From contig SEFP01000001.1 of assembly GCA_004144185.1 (NCBI GenBank), forward strand, positions 744,001 through 808,000: 64,000 bases of DNA. Direction: 5' to 3'. Source of the stretch: Sphingobacteriales bacterium. GTDB lineage: Bacteria; Bacteroidota; Bacteroidia; Chitinophagales; Chitinophagaceae. The first letter of the stretch is position 1. Each line of letters opens with the position of its first letter. Under the pieces are notes generated by a model, which had not been told where the DNA came from, made no database searches, and was given only the letters and a program-made list of their open reading frames with translations. A program made the position numbers and the translations under genes. Below, one piece after another: positions 10,101 through 18,439 of the stretch.

Positions 10101-11625
10101 CTCTATTGAAGCGTTGTACAGCAAGCGCAGCAGTGCCCAGCGCAAGCGGCTTTCGTTGCGCAACATCATCCGCTTCGACCTGGACTTTTTCACGGACCAG
10201 TTTCCGGTGGTTATGACCTCACCCGACCTGGCCAGCAACTTATTTTCCGGAAGCAACCGTTACTTCGATCTGGTGGTGTTTGACGAAGCCAGCCAGCTGC
10301 GTCTGGAAGATACCCTTCCGGCGTTGCTCAAAGGCAAGCAAATCGTGATTGCAGGAGACGAACAGCAAATGCCGCCGTCCAGCTATTTTTCCAAGGTGCT
10401 CGAAGGCGAAATCGACGACACCGGCGATGAGGAGCCGGAAACCCTTGCCGTCTCTACCGGCGATGTATTGCTTGATACCGAATCGTTGCTCGACACGGGT
10501 GCCAGCCTGGGCTTTTACAAACGCTTTCTCGACTTCCACTACCGCTCGCAGCATCCGTACCTGATTGATTTCTCCAACCACGCCTTTTACAACAGCCGGT
10601 TGCAGCCCCTTCCCAACCGGCAGCCCTACACGCCTATCGAGTTCCGGAATGTTGGCGGCACCTTTTCAGACTACGAAAACGAAGCGGAAGCAGCAGAAGT
10701 ACTGCGGATTCTCGAGCAGGAAGTAGCCCTGCAACCGGATGGGCAGTATCCGTCGGTAGGAATTGCCACCTTCAATATTCACCAGCGCAACCTGATTCTC
10801 CGAAAAATTCAGGAACGCCGCACCGAGCCGACCGGTCATGCCTTTGATCGTAAAATGGCGGCCCTGGAAGCAGGCGGATTGTTTGTCAAGAATCTGGAGA
10901 ACATCCAGGGAGATGAGCGCGACATCGTTATCTTGTCGGTAACGTACGGTCCCAACAAAGACGGGCGGTTTACCCAGCGCTTCGGCGCACTGACGCAGGA
11001 GAAAGGTTATCGGTTGCTCAATGTGATCATCACCCGTGCGCGCCGCCAGATGTTTGTGCTGTCGTCTGTTCCGGAAGAAATTTTCTCAGGGTACAAGCAG
11101 TTTCTCGCGACCGAAGGTGCCCGCCGGAAAGCTGTTTTCTACACGTATCTCGCGTATGCGAAAGCGGTCAGTACCAGGAATGACAGTCGCCGGGAGCAGA
11201 TTCTGGAAGACCTGCGGGAGGCCAACCAAACCAACCAGTATCAGGACCCGGCGCTGGTAGCCAAAGCAGAATCGCCTTTTGAGGAAGAAGTATTTGATTA
11301 CCTCGCCAAAGAACTGGGCGCAGGCCACCTGGAACTGCAAAAGCCGTTTGCCGGGTTCCGGATCGATCTGGTGTACCAGTCGCCGCTGGCAGGCGTGCCA
11401 CCGGTCGCAATCGAATGCGATGGTGCCAAGTATCACAGCAGCGATGAGGCCTATCTCTACGACCTGTACCGGCAGCAGATTCTGGAAAAGAACGGTTTTG
11501 TATTCCACCGGATCTGGAGTGCCAACTGGTGGCGGAATCCACAACGCGAAACCGAGAAGCTGGTTTCGTTTGTCCGGAAACTGGAAGCTGAGACCGCTGT
11601 TCCGGAACCCGAAACCGCCGCATAA
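7165..11625 (+). CDS. Large superfamily 1 helicase with C-terminal MTES_1575-type endonuclease-like domain
   Basis: 1486 residues from ATG 7165; the frame is open to 7045, but a TAnnTTTG box at 7123 places transcription start after that. An N-terminal DUF4011-like part is followed by Walker A GPPGTGKS at 313-320, a long helical insert (about 450-950), Walker B DEAS at 1040-1043, the AGDEQQMPP helicase motif near 1070, and UPF1-like motifs V and VI near 1270-1300 (NIQGDERD, ITRARR). The last 110 residues have the pattern of the REase_MTES_1575/Vsr-like fold: D1401 in FRIDLVY, E1417 in AIECDGAKYH, then RIWSANWW. The protein should unwind and cut nucleic acid in the cytoplasm. Such single-gene helicase-nucleases are widespread and several related architectures act in phage defence; here that is inference. 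It stands alone between mdh and a shared terminator. Confidence 0.88.
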   Translation: MNIEKKTLAELQKRLKTGNRRGVHLNAIPGRSSYKFDFGNLRALTPDVPDRFFELLLTHSSFSFLVSWKDLQQDLSGLAPEQRVQLQRIAHALESIINQADAIEAEKGINTLAIGYPLLVRRDATDGKITVAPILIWHLHATRTNDLNTWRFSRKADDAVYVNEVLVNHLQADCGIRIETLPEEALSDGVVDATEVQKVVSGILSKLNTGAKWPVGPLPPLQSIQSKESYEALIGNATNAFVDYSAVLSLFEVQKQNIIAEYDALLGEESLQATLETTGSGSSFQPLSAIPTDPSQQSILHALSGTQHLLIQGPPGTGKSQTLTALLVNALESGKKVLVVCEKQTALTVLQNSLQQAGLGDSLILIRDALRDRKTVVDIVRNRYEAWEKKDAATLPFSGHAYQVALDKSTEAIQAVNTAHRSLARPVLPGQNWTASVGALLRANRQPTNHPEALQNLPEDLFPTEESGLLRLLDTLREGEAKARNLQTIRPAFFQESALEGTSFYEVEQELRRYLTALRYTLTGLRQDLEAYRLHFTASRTQQLELLLTNSAAAADAIGRQEQSLRQAIAQVSQDYQQLRQQDVEVQSAGIRALVQEIESILAAEPDHRELLNPEATQGFGFKLASMFSAGKKHIREQQERIQAASEQISQALRQSPDFSAVDFSGTISAYPATLHQLLADLVQTAQHIPQQTLQELDRAGVPNLATNALAANRGTFQQLKQALTSRLPVAEAERLTAQLETAHITFVEAYQALKQAVEALSAANPQYDYRTYIQSTDTATLLNAVASIPEQVTADRARIADQVRGEWLATDLLHHPSPQVAGPAYERAQLSFKAAVQQLATDNRTIWPVEATHQDTFVTALQTLTDRIAQVLDVELDDLERRYNWLQFFRTVAAPVQTLLKTLLPLEGDWAAIFRKEYLQRLLRRTFNAAIPTSEDALSKVREGLQSVQSHQLPVVQHRLHQTRQAAFDIFQTTHPDASIEALYSKRSSAQRKRLSLRNIIRFDLDFFTDQFPVVMTSPDLASNLFSGSNRYFDLVVFDEASQLRLEDTLPALLKGKQIVIAGDEQQMPPSSYFSKVLEGEIDDTGDEEPETLAVSTGDVLLDTESLLDTGASLGFYKRFLDFHYRSQHPYLIDFSNHAFYNSRLQPLPNRQPYTPIEFRNVGGTFSDYENEAEAAEVLRILEQEVALQPDGQYPSVGIATFNIHQRNLILRKIQERRTEPTGHAFDRKMAALEAGGLFVKNLENIQGDERDIVILSVTYGPNKDGRFTQRFGALTQEKGYRLLNVIITRARRQMFVLSSVPEEIFSGYKQFLATEGARRKAVFYTYLAYAKAVSTRNDSRREQILEDLREANQTNQYQDPALVAKAESPFEEEVFDYLAKELGAGHLELQKPFAGFRIDLVYQSPLAGVPPVAIECDGAKYHSSDEAYLYDLYRQQILEKNGFVFHRIWSANWWRNPQRETEKLVSFVRKLEAETAVPEPETAA

Positions 11626-11662
11626 AAAAGGCCCTTGTTTAGATTCTAAGCAAGGGCCTTTT
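11626..11662. terminator. Bidirectional terminator between convergent genes
   Basis: A 12-bp perfect stem (11626-11637 with 11651-11662) flanked by A and T runs lies directly after the helicase stop and before the end of the opposite-strand DUF5777 gene, so it can serve both. Confidence 0.85.
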
Positions 11663-11684
11663 AGTAGCTTCTATCCGTAACTAG

Positions 11685-12548
11685 TTATTCCGGAATGCCT
11701 TTCGGTTTTACGATGGTAAAGACGCGGGAGATGTTGAAGCCGAACCGGATATCACCATCCGAAACGCGGCCGGTGGTTTCGCCGATATGGCTGCGCTGGG
11801 TCATGCCCGCCGAATTGGTGAAGTGCAACTGAAAGACGTGACCGCCGGTTTCGATATCGAAACCAATAGCGACTGCATTGGTGGTGCCGGCCAGCCGCTC
11901 ACCCAGTACCGGATAGTATTCAGCGTTGAGTGTCACGCGGCGGCTCAGCTTAAACCGACCGCCGATGCCCACCGAATAAATCGTGTTCGGATCGGTGGTT
12001 TCATTCACCAGGTTGTAGTGCGCAATGGTGGGCGACAACTGGGCAGAAAAGCGTTCACCAAATTTCCGGGCAATCAGCAGTTGGTGTGTGTAGCTCAGGT
12101 TTTGGCTAAAGTTGTACCCATTGTTGGTACGCTCGCTGATAGCGCCCACATAGCTGACCGAAAGCGGCATTTTGCTGGTGCGCTGACGCAGCAGTTTGAT
12201 CTTGGTGTAGCCTTCGATTTCCTTATTAAAGGAGCTTCGGCTCAGGCCAACCATGATCCGGTCGGTAATGCCGTAATCGAGCGAAAGCATGGTGGTGGCC
12301 CCATCCAGTCCGAAGAAGTCGCTGGCGCCATTCTTGAGCGTATTGAAGCGGTGAGAAATCCGGAAATCCAACACACCTCTGGCTACATTTTCGGTACTGG
12401 GTCCGGTTACCAGCCGGGTGGTTTTAAACGTGGCAATAACGAGTGGCGGACGCGTTTGTTCGGTCCCGAGTGCATTCAGCAGATCATCCTGCGCCGTGGC
12501 GGCAACAGCACTGCCTAGGAGCACTAAAAATGTAAAAAAAGACTTCAT
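11685..12548 (-). CDS. DUF5777 family beta-barrel protein
   Basis: About 287 residues, starting at ATG AAG (an ATG two codons upstream, 12554, is also possible). A signal peptide (KSFFTFLVLLGSAVAATA, cleavage before QDD) is followed by alternating beta strands rich in aromatic residues and Gly, and a final FTIVKP strand, as expected for an outer-membrane barrel of the DUF5777 family. These proteins often accompany YceI proteins in Bacteroidota, and a YceI gene lies directly upstream on the same strand, separated by a hairpin at 12575. The molecular function is not known. Confidence 0.8.
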   Translation of the reverse strand: MKSFFTFLVLLGSAVAATAQDDLLNALGTEQTRPPLVIATFKTTRLVTGPSTENVARGVLDFRISHRFNTLKNGASDFFGLDGATTMLSLDYGITDRIMVGLSRSSFNKEIEGYTKIKLLRQRTSKMPLSVSYVGAISERTNNGYNFSQNLSYTHQLLIARKFGERFSAQLSPTIAHYNLVNETTDPNTIYSVGIGGRFKLSRRVTLNAEYYPVLGERLAGTTNAVAIGFDIETGGHVFQLHFTNSAGMTQRSHIGETTGRVSDGDIRFGFNISRVFTIVKPKGIPE

Positions 12549-12574
12549 AAGCATGAGATTGAGGCTTTAAAAGT

Positions 12575-12600
12575 AAGACCGCACAAGGGGGTGCGGTCTT
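12575..12600 (-). terminator. Hairpin between the YceI and DUF5777 genes
   Basis: A 10-bp perfect stem (12575-12584 with 12591-12600) with a 6-nt loop. On the minus strand it is followed by a weak T-rich run, so it may end or attenuate the YceI transcript. Confidence 0.6.
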
Positions 12601-12630
12601 CAAAAATTTAAAGGCGTTCGGGAATACGTA

Positions 12631-13173
12631 TTAAAGCGGTTGCAGTCCGATCAGAACTGTAACGGCAACCTGCTCAGCGATCTTGGCAGTCAGCAGTTTT
12701 GGGATGTCTACTTTATAATCGACCATCCGGATCGGAAACGTGCCCGTAACACCGGCCTTCCCGCCTTTGATCAGAATCTGCATCGGTGTAGCTACATTTT
12801 TAGTTACGCCGTGGATCGTCATTGTTCCCGAGACCCGTGTGGTATAGGTGCCGTCTTTGGTCCAGTCAATGGCTTTGGAATCTTCCAGCGTGCCTCTGAA
12901 TTCTGCCTTGGGGTACTTATCACTTTCGAGATAATTCTCGTTGAAGTGTTCCTGCATCAACGCCCGGTCAAACTTAAAATCCCGGATGTTCATAGAAACT
13001 GCCACACCACCGGTTGCGGGATCCACAACGGCTGAAACGGCTTTGTTCCGGGCTTCGATATCTTCCATAGGCGTTTTGGAGAAGAAATCAATCTGACCCG
13101 TGCGGGTACCCCATTTCTGGGCAAATGCCGGGTGTGCCGCTGCTAGCAGTAAAAAGCAGAGAATAGGTTTCAT
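12631..13173 (-). CDS. YceI family periplasmic protein
   Basis: 180 residues with a cleavable signal peptide (MKPILCFLLLAAAHPAFA before QKW). The body matches the YceI lipocalin-like barrel: IDFFSKTPMEDIEARNK, IRDFKFDRALMQEHFNENY, then YPKAEFRG and the GTMTIHGVTK segment. YceI barrels bind long isoprenoid or amphipathic lipids in the periplasm; the ligand here is unknown. It lies 79 bp downstream of the TonB-receptor gene on the same strand and could be read from the hmu-like promoter, but the spacing also allows its own. Confidence 0.88.
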   Translation of the reverse strand: MKPILCFLLLAAAHPAFAQKWGTRTGQIDFFSKTPMEDIEARNKAVSAVVDPATGGVAVSMNIRDFKFDRALMQEHFNENYLESDKYPKAEFRGTLEDSKAIDWTKDGTYTTRVSGTMTIHGVTKNVATPMQILIKGGKAGVTGTFPIRMVDYKVDIPKLLTAKIAEQVAVTVLIGLQPL

Positions 13174-13252
13174 AGCAGGTTCAGATTCCGGAATCGGTTA
13201 AAAGTTTAGCAGCTGTTTTCACGGGACAGAAAGGCACAACGCCGGTCGAAAA

Positions 13253-15289
13253 TTAAGTTCCGGAAAGTTGAAAAACAAGTTGTGCAAACACCCGGCGCGG
13301 CAGGGAACCAGCGCCACTGCTACTGCCATGCACCCCGCCGCCGATGGTGACGGAGGAAGCCGTATTACGCACGTCTTTGTACAGAATATTTTTGATTCCT
13401 ACCGTCAGCGACAACCGGTTTTGCCAGAACGAACGTTGGATGGAGGCGTCGAGCTGATGGAAGGCCAATGTCTGACCGCCATAAATAGCATTGCCTTCCG
13501 CATCGGCTGATAAGATCCGGCTTACACCGGTGTATTTGTAAAACGCTGAAAAGCTGGTTTTAGCCCGCTTTGCATACCAGAAGAAGTTGCCCGTGACTTC
13601 CGGAACGGTAAATCCTTCGTACGAACCCGGCATGTCCAGAATCCGGATGAGACCGTAGCCACCGGAGAGCCGCAGGTTGCGCCAGGAGGCTTCTGCCTGA
13701 ATGTTTACGGTAGCACTTTTCTGTCGCGCCATATTGCCGTAAATACGCCGTAGACTGGTCGAGTCGTTGGTCGGATTGACCAGCGTAATGCCGTCCTGCA
13801 CATCGTTGTAGTATGTGCTCAACACCGTATTCATCTGCACGGTCTGGGCAATCGCATATTGCGACGACAGCGAAAGCTGGTAGTTGTGACTGCGCTCAGC
13901 CCGCAGCTCGGGATTCCCCAGAATTTCGTGATTCTGGTCTACAAATCGCAGGTACAGCTCCTTGAGGGTCGGTGCCCGAAATCCTTCGGCATACGAGGCC
14001 CGGATCTGAATGGTTTCAGTAGGCTGCAACAGCAGGTTCATCGCCGGCACCAGTGGGGCCCGGTACTGCGAATTATAGGCGGCCCGCAATCCACCCTGCA
14101 ACGTTGCTTTTTGTTTCCAGAAGGTATAAGCGAGGTTGGTATACAGCGCATAATCTTCCTGGCGGTACTGGCCGGATTCAACCGCCGGATCCAGTTTGGA
14201 ACTGCTTCCGCGTTGCAACGTAATATCATAGCCACCGTCTGCCTTAAATGCACCTATCGTACGGCTGTAGTTGCTGCGCAGGGTAATATCGTCAAACCTA
14301 CTGGTGTCCTGATCGCCGGTACCGGTAGTAGGGACCTCTGTGAGGGTTTGCAGGTTTTTTTCAACCGACTCCCGGACGCGGTGATAGTAGCTGTAGCTAT
14401 TGGCCAGCGTCCAATAGCCTTTACCAGCTTTTCCCTCCAACTGCAGCCGGTTGAGCGAGCGGTTGACGTAGAAATACTGATCCAGTCCGTAGGCAGCATA
14501 CGGATCGATATAGGCCATCCCGCGATTGGAGATTTTTTCACGGAAGTAGTCGCTGGTAGCCGAAAGCTTAAACCCGGACGGCGCGGTGTAGCGGTAAGCC
14601 GCCGTACCGAAATACTGTGTTTTGGGCTTGTATAGCAACCGGCGGTAGGGCGCAACCGTATCCAGATCACCCCAGCCTTCAAAGAAATTACGACCGCCAG
14701 TCAACTCCAGCTGATGCCGGTCGGTAAACTGCCAGCTCACCGTCGCATCCACGTTGTAGCGGCCAATGGATTCAGTGAAGGCGCGGGCCGTCAGCTGCCG
14801 ACGCCGTGTTTTTTTAGTGACCAGATTGATCACACCGCCCAATGCATCCGAGCCATAGACCACGCTCATCGGCCCCTGGATCACTTCGATGCGGGCAATA
14901 CGGGCCAGGTTAAACTGCCCCAGATCAACGGCACCGTTTTCACGACCATTGACCGGCAGGCCATCAATCAGAATCTTGACTTTATTGGCACTCATGCCCT
15001 GCGACTGTACTGAAGTACCCAGTACCGGATCGTCCTGGAGTTGCAGACCCAGCTGGGTGGTCAGCGCTTCCGCCACCGTAACAGCGCCCTGCGCCCGGAA
15101 CTGTTTTTCGTCGATAATCTTATACAGGCTGAGTGCATTTTGCAGCTTGACTGGTGCAGCTACACCCGTGACCACCACCTCGTCCAGATTTTTTCCGGAA
15201 AGCGAATCGGCAGGAACCGAAAGACGCTGCTGTGCCCTTGCGGACACAGCAGCGAATGAAAAAGCAGTAAGCAGCAACAGTGTGCGCAT
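13253..15289 (-). CDS. TonB-dependent outer-membrane receptor, HmuR-like
   Basis: 678 residues: signal peptide (MRTLLLLTAFSFAAVSARA), a TonB-box-like DEVVVTG at about 36-42, a plug domain to about residue 160 with RIEVIQGPMSVVYGSDALGG, then a 22-strand-type barrel ending in QLVFQLSGT rather than in a terminal Phe. It should import a chelated metal or haem across the outer membrane using TonB/ExbBD energy. The gene starts 14 bp after the stop of a HmuY-like protein gene; that pairing (HmuY haem-binding protein followed by receptor) suggests haem as the substrate. No T9SS tail is present, as expected for a receptor. Substrate assignment rests on the neighbour. Confidence 0.9.
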   Translation of the reverse strand: MRTLLLLTAFSFAAVSARAQQRLSVPADSLSGKNLDEVVVTGVAAPVKLQNALSLYKIIDEKQFRAQGAVTVAEALTTQLGLQLQDDPVLGTSVQSQGMSANKVKILIDGLPVNGRENGAVDLGQFNLARIARIEVIQGPMSVVYGSDALGGVINLVTKKTRRRQLTARAFTESIGRYNVDATVSWQFTDRHQLELTGGRNFFEGWGDLDTVAPYRRLLYKPKTQYFGTAAYRYTAPSGFKLSATSDYFREKISNRGMAYIDPYAAYGLDQYFYVNRSLNRLQLEGKAGKGYWTLANSYSYYHRVRESVEKNLQTLTEVPTTGTGDQDTSRFDDITLRSNYSRTIGAFKADGGYDITLQRGSSSKLDPAVESGQYRQEDYALYTNLAYTFWKQKATLQGGLRAAYNSQYRAPLVPAMNLLLQPTETIQIRASYAEGFRAPTLKELYLRFVDQNHEILGNPELRAERSHNYQLSLSSQYAIAQTVQMNTVLSTYYNDVQDGITLVNPTNDSTSLRRIYGNMARQKSATVNIQAEASWRNLRLSGGYGLIRILDMPGSYEGFTVPEVTGNFFWYAKRAKTSFSAFYKYTGVSRILSADAEGNAIYGGQTLAFHQLDASIQRSFWQNRLSLTVGIKNILYKDVRNTASSVTIGGGVHGSSSGAGSLPRRVFAQLVFQLSGT

Positions 15290-15303
15290 CCGGCAGAATT
15301 GAA

Positions 15304-16626
15304 TTAGTGCTGAATCAGCAGTTGAGCCGTTTTCGTCCAGCTACCGGTGGCAACCGTTACGAAGTACGTACCGGCAGGGATCGCACCCAACGACAATTGA
15401 TACCCGTTCAGACCAGCATTCAGTTTTACAGTGTTCGACTGGATGGTGCGGCCCATCGCGTCGGTTACCAGCAGATGGGCGGTTTCAGCTGTTTTTACAT
15501 CCAGCAGGATCTGGGTTTCGGCGCTGGTTGGATTCGGAGCCAGCATAAAGGCCTGGACCGGTTCTGCAATGTTATTTACAGCCAGCGTGGTACCCAGTTC
15601 ACGGAATTTATAGCGGAAGATACCGGTGCCGGAACCAGAGAAACCAGAGAAGCGCAGCTGATAGTATTTTCCGGAAACATCGGAGCGGATGAGATAGTTC
15701 TTGGCCGTATCGATGGTATAGGTATTGGTCTGCATGTTGAATGTTTTCCAGTCGGAACCAATGGTATGGATATCCGTGGAAAAGGTATTGTTCCGGTAAT
15801 TCATCGCCGCCGCATCAGCATCGGCCTGAATCACTTCGGCTACTGTTACACCTACATTATGCAAAATTCCGGTCACCGGGTACATTGCTGTAGTAGGGCC
15901 CTGCGTAACCTGCTCATAGTACCGGGTAAAAAGCAGTTCCCAGTTATTGCGGGCCGGCTCGCGGGATTGAATCGTACGGTCTACGGCGTTGTAATAGCCA
16001 AACAGGGCGTTCGTAAAGCCGTCTTTACGGTACATTTTTACGGTCGTATCACCGGAGCCGTCAAATTTGGCAATGCGGAACTCATAGCGGATCGAGTCGA
16101 TTGGAGACGAGATGTACTGTTGCACCCACAATTTGTAATCGCCGCTCTGTGTCTTCAGTAAGTACAGTGAATCGCCCACTACATTGTGAGTGGTCATATT
16201 GTATTTGCCCCAGGAAAAGTCAAATACGTTCCCCGGATTGCTCATCTGATTGAGTGCGCCCATAGCCCAGGTTGCATCGCTGTTGTACAAGGGCTGGCTG
16301 GTGCGACCCACGGTATCAGCAGCAGTCAGCGAAGCGAACTTGGCAGCCGCGCTGTAATGCAGGGAGTACACCATTACATTCTGGCGAACCTGGTTGGCAA
16401 AAATGGCTACGTTGGAAGAAGGGCCACCCTGTGGAATCATCTGGAACGCCAGGGTCCAGTTGGTCCCTGCTGCGCTGTCGTTGGTTGGATTGTCGAGCTT
16501 CCGGAACACGTCTTTTCCGGCTGCGTTCCCGGTCACCGCTGAATCCGTTTTCCAGGCACCCATCGTCTGGGCAGACGCCACACTACCAGCAAACAGCACC
16601 GTCAAAAAAGTCAAAATTGACTTCAT
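15304..16626 (-). CDS. HmuY-like haem-binding protein with T9SS type A sorting domain
   Basis: 440 residues from the ATG at 16626, which begins an ideal signal peptide (MKSILTFLTVLFAGSVASA); an in-frame TTG ten codons earlier (16656) is unlikely because it precedes the predicted transcription start. The central part carries the HmuY pattern WELLFTRYYE followed by YPVTGILHNVGVTVAEV, where haemophore-like binding is expected. The last 75 residues are a T9SS type A tail: APNPTSAETQILLD, a VTDAMGRTI strand, and GAIPAGTYFVTV. So the protein is predicted to cross the outer membrane by type IX secretion and remain at or leave the surface, handing haem to the receptor encoded 14 bp downstream. Confidence 0.85.
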   Translation of the reverse strand: MKSILTFLTVLFAGSVASAQTMGAWKTDSAVTGNAAGKDVFRKLDNPTNDSAAGTNWTLAFQMIPQGGPSSNVAIFANQVRQNVMVYSLHYSAAAKFASLTAADTVGRTSQPLYNSDATWAMGALNQMSNPGNVFDFSWGKYNMTTHNVVGDSLYLLKTQSGDYKLWVQQYISSPIDSIRYEFRIAKFDGSGDTTVKMYRKDGFTNALFGYYNAVDRTIQSREPARNNWELLFTRYYEQVTQGPTTAMYPVTGILHNVGVTVAEVIQADADAAAMNYRNNTFSTDIHTIGSDWKTFNMQTNTYTIDTAKNYLIRSDVSGKYYQLRFSGFSGSGTGIFRYKFRELGTTLAVNNIAEPVQAFMLAPNPTSAETQILLDVKTAETAHLLVTDAMGRTIQSNTVKLNAGLNGYQLSLGAIPAGTYFVTVATGSWTKTAQLLIQH

Positions 16627-16653
16627 AAAAAAGTTGGTTTTTGTAAGATTGCG

Positions 16654-16661
16654 CAAAGATA
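16654..16661 (-). promoter_or_regulatory. -7 box of the HmuY/receptor operon
   Basis: On the minus strand this reads TATCTTTG (TAnnTTTG). A TTG-like element lies 16 bp further upstream (16678-16680). Transcription would start about 20 nt before the HmuY ATG. I see no obvious Fur-type palindrome next to it. Confidence 0.55.
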
Positions 16662-16802
16662 TTGGGGCCTTTTACGGCAACACTCTTTGTCACGCAGTCT
16701 TGACAGAAAGATGACGAAACCCGCTTCAAATAAGGCTTTGCGCCCATTTACAGCTACCTCCTAAGGGCTTCCTTCCGGAAGAGGAGCAGGAGTTGGCATT
16801 TA

Positions 16803-17813
16803 CTAGGGCCAGACCTGTACTTCGCGCTCCAGCTCGATGCCAAACCGCTGCTGTACATCCTCCAGAATCTGTTGTGAAAGCGCCCAGATTTCCGCGCCGG
16901 TTGCATTCCCGGTATTAATCAGTACCAACGCCTGGAACGGATGCACCCCGGCCCGCCCGGCGATCTTTCCTTTCCAGCCGCTGTGTTCGATCAGCCAGCC
17001 CGCCGGAATTTTCACGCGTCCGTCGCCTGCCGGATAGTGCGGCAGTTCCGGGAAGGTTTTTTGCAGCGCTTCGTACTGCGCCAGCGGAAGCGTAGGATTT
17101 TTAAAGAACGAGCCGGCATTCCCGGTTACCGCCGGATCAGGCAGTTTGCTTTGCCGGATGCGCATCACCGCCTCTGCCACCTGCTGGGAATTAGGTTCGG
17201 TGATGCCCGCTTTCTGCAGCTCATCTCCAATCGCACCGTAGCGAACGTTGACAGCCGCATTTCTGAACAATCGGAAGGTCACCTGCGTAATCATCCCGGT
17301 GCCACGCAGCGCATTTTTAAAGATGCTGTCGCGATACCCGAAGGCGCAGTCGGCAGCGGCATACTCTGTAACCCGGCCGTCTGCAAACGCAACAAAGCGC
17401 ACCGACTGAATCAGGTCTTTCACCTCGACCCCATAGGCACCGATATTCTGAATGGGCGCCGCTCCGACCGTGCCGGGAATCAGCGCCAGATTCTCCATGC
17501 CACTCAATCCCTGCTGCAATGAATACAGTACGGTCTGATGCCAGTTTTCACCGCCGCCACAGTGCATCAACGAGGTGTTTTCTGATTCCGGAACAATCGT
17601 TTTGCCGAGCATTTTATTGTGCAGGACGGTTCCGGAAACCGGGGCCGTCAGCAGGATATTCGAACCGCCGCCCAACACCCGGAACGGACGGGGCAGGGCC
17701 GGATTTTGCAGGGCGGTCAGCAGCTCCGCCTCGCTGTGAAGTGCTACCAGCGCAGCAGCAGTGCCATCAATGCCGAACGTGTTGAGCGTCCGAAGCGATA
17801 CGGTGGTATCCAT
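16803..17813 (-). CDS. murB: UDP-N-acetylenolpyruvoylglucosamine reductase
   Basis: 336 residues from ATG 17813 (the frame is open ten codons further). MurB reduces UDP-GlcNAc-enolpyruvate to UDP-MurNAc with NADPH and FAD, an early cytoplasmic step in peptidoglycan synthesis. FAD-binding signatures are visible: RVLGGGSNIL, IPGTVGAAPIQNIGAYG and a YRDSIFK segment; the active-site serine lies in NAGSFFKNP and the C-terminal part contains the GWKG-HPFQALVLIN region of the family. The length and motif order fit E. coli-type MurB. A near-consensus TATCTTCG box lies 6 bp upstream on the minus strand. Confidence 0.96.
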   Translation of the reverse strand: MDTTVSLRTLNTFGIDGTAAALVALHSEAELLTALQNPALPRPFRVLGGGSNILLTAPVSGTVLHNKMLGKTIVPESENTSLMHCGGGENWHQTVLYSLQQGLSGMENLALIPGTVGAAPIQNIGAYGVEVKDLIQSVRFVAFADGRVTEYAAADCAFGYRDSIFKNALRGTGMITQVTFRLFRNAAVNVRYGAIGDELQKAGITEPNSQQVAEAVMRIRQSKLPDPAVTGNAGSFFKNPTLPLAQYEALQKTFPELPHYPAGDGRVKIPAGWLIEHSGWKGKIAGRAGVHPFQALVLINTGNATGAEIWALSQQILEDVQQRFGIELEREVQVWP

Positions 17814-17873
17814 ACGGGCGAAGATACTTACGCTAACCGGCAAGCGTCTGTTCCGGAACTACCTGCAGCCGGA

Positions 17874-18347
17874 TCAGTGAATCACCCGGTCGGCGCAGCT
17901 GGACGAGGCAAAGGCATCCGGTTTGGCCCGAAACGTAAAGCCCATGCCCAGAATGTATCCCATTGCTTCGCGAAGGGCCTCATAAGACCGGTAATTGGGA
18001 TTGGTGTTGATGTCTGCATGCACTTCCATTTCCACACCGGCTTCTAGAAACGTATCGCAGAGTTGGTAGGCGATATCGATGCTGCGTGCAACTTCCAGCA
18101 TCATGCGTTCTTTAAGCGCCAGCGGAATCAGGCTCTTATCGGTGCTGAGATACATAAATCCACCCTGCCCCTGCCGCAGAAACACAATGACGGTTGCAAA
18201 CTCCGTTTCCGTGCCCCGCACAATCGAGTCAGTCCCAATACACACCTTTAGCTTATAGCCAGCGGCTTTTTCCCGTTCCAGCGTCTCGGCTACCGCCTGC
18301 TGAATGGGTAGCTGAAGGGCTTCCCCCCGATATTTACGCCATTGCAT
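17874..18347 (-). CDS. YkuK-family RNase H-like protein (DUF458)
   Basis: 157 residues, soluble. The start of the domain, VCIGTDS, has the acidic residue of an RNase H-like fold, followed by a strand with TVIVFL, the LEVARSIDIAYQL helix and MEVHADINTNP, which supplies further acidic positions. These match the YkuK/DUF458 family, usually about 150-170 residues. The biochemical activity of the family is not settled. It lies between murB and ubiX on the same strand, about 60 and 92 bp away. Confidence 0.82.
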   Translation of the reverse strand: MQWRKYRGEALQLPIQQAVAETLEREKAAGYKLKVCIGTDSIVRGTETEFATVIVFLRQGQGGFMYLSTDKSLIPLALKERMMLEVARSIDIAYQLCDTFLEAGVEMEVHADINTNPNYRSYEALREAMGYILGMGFTFRAKPDAFASSSCADRVIH

Positions 18348-18439
18348 ACGTCTCTGGTCGTTTAAAGAACATTTCCGGAATGTCCCGGAACTATCCTTAA
18401 ATATACGAACGATCCTTCAGAGCGAGCGTTTCGTAAAGG

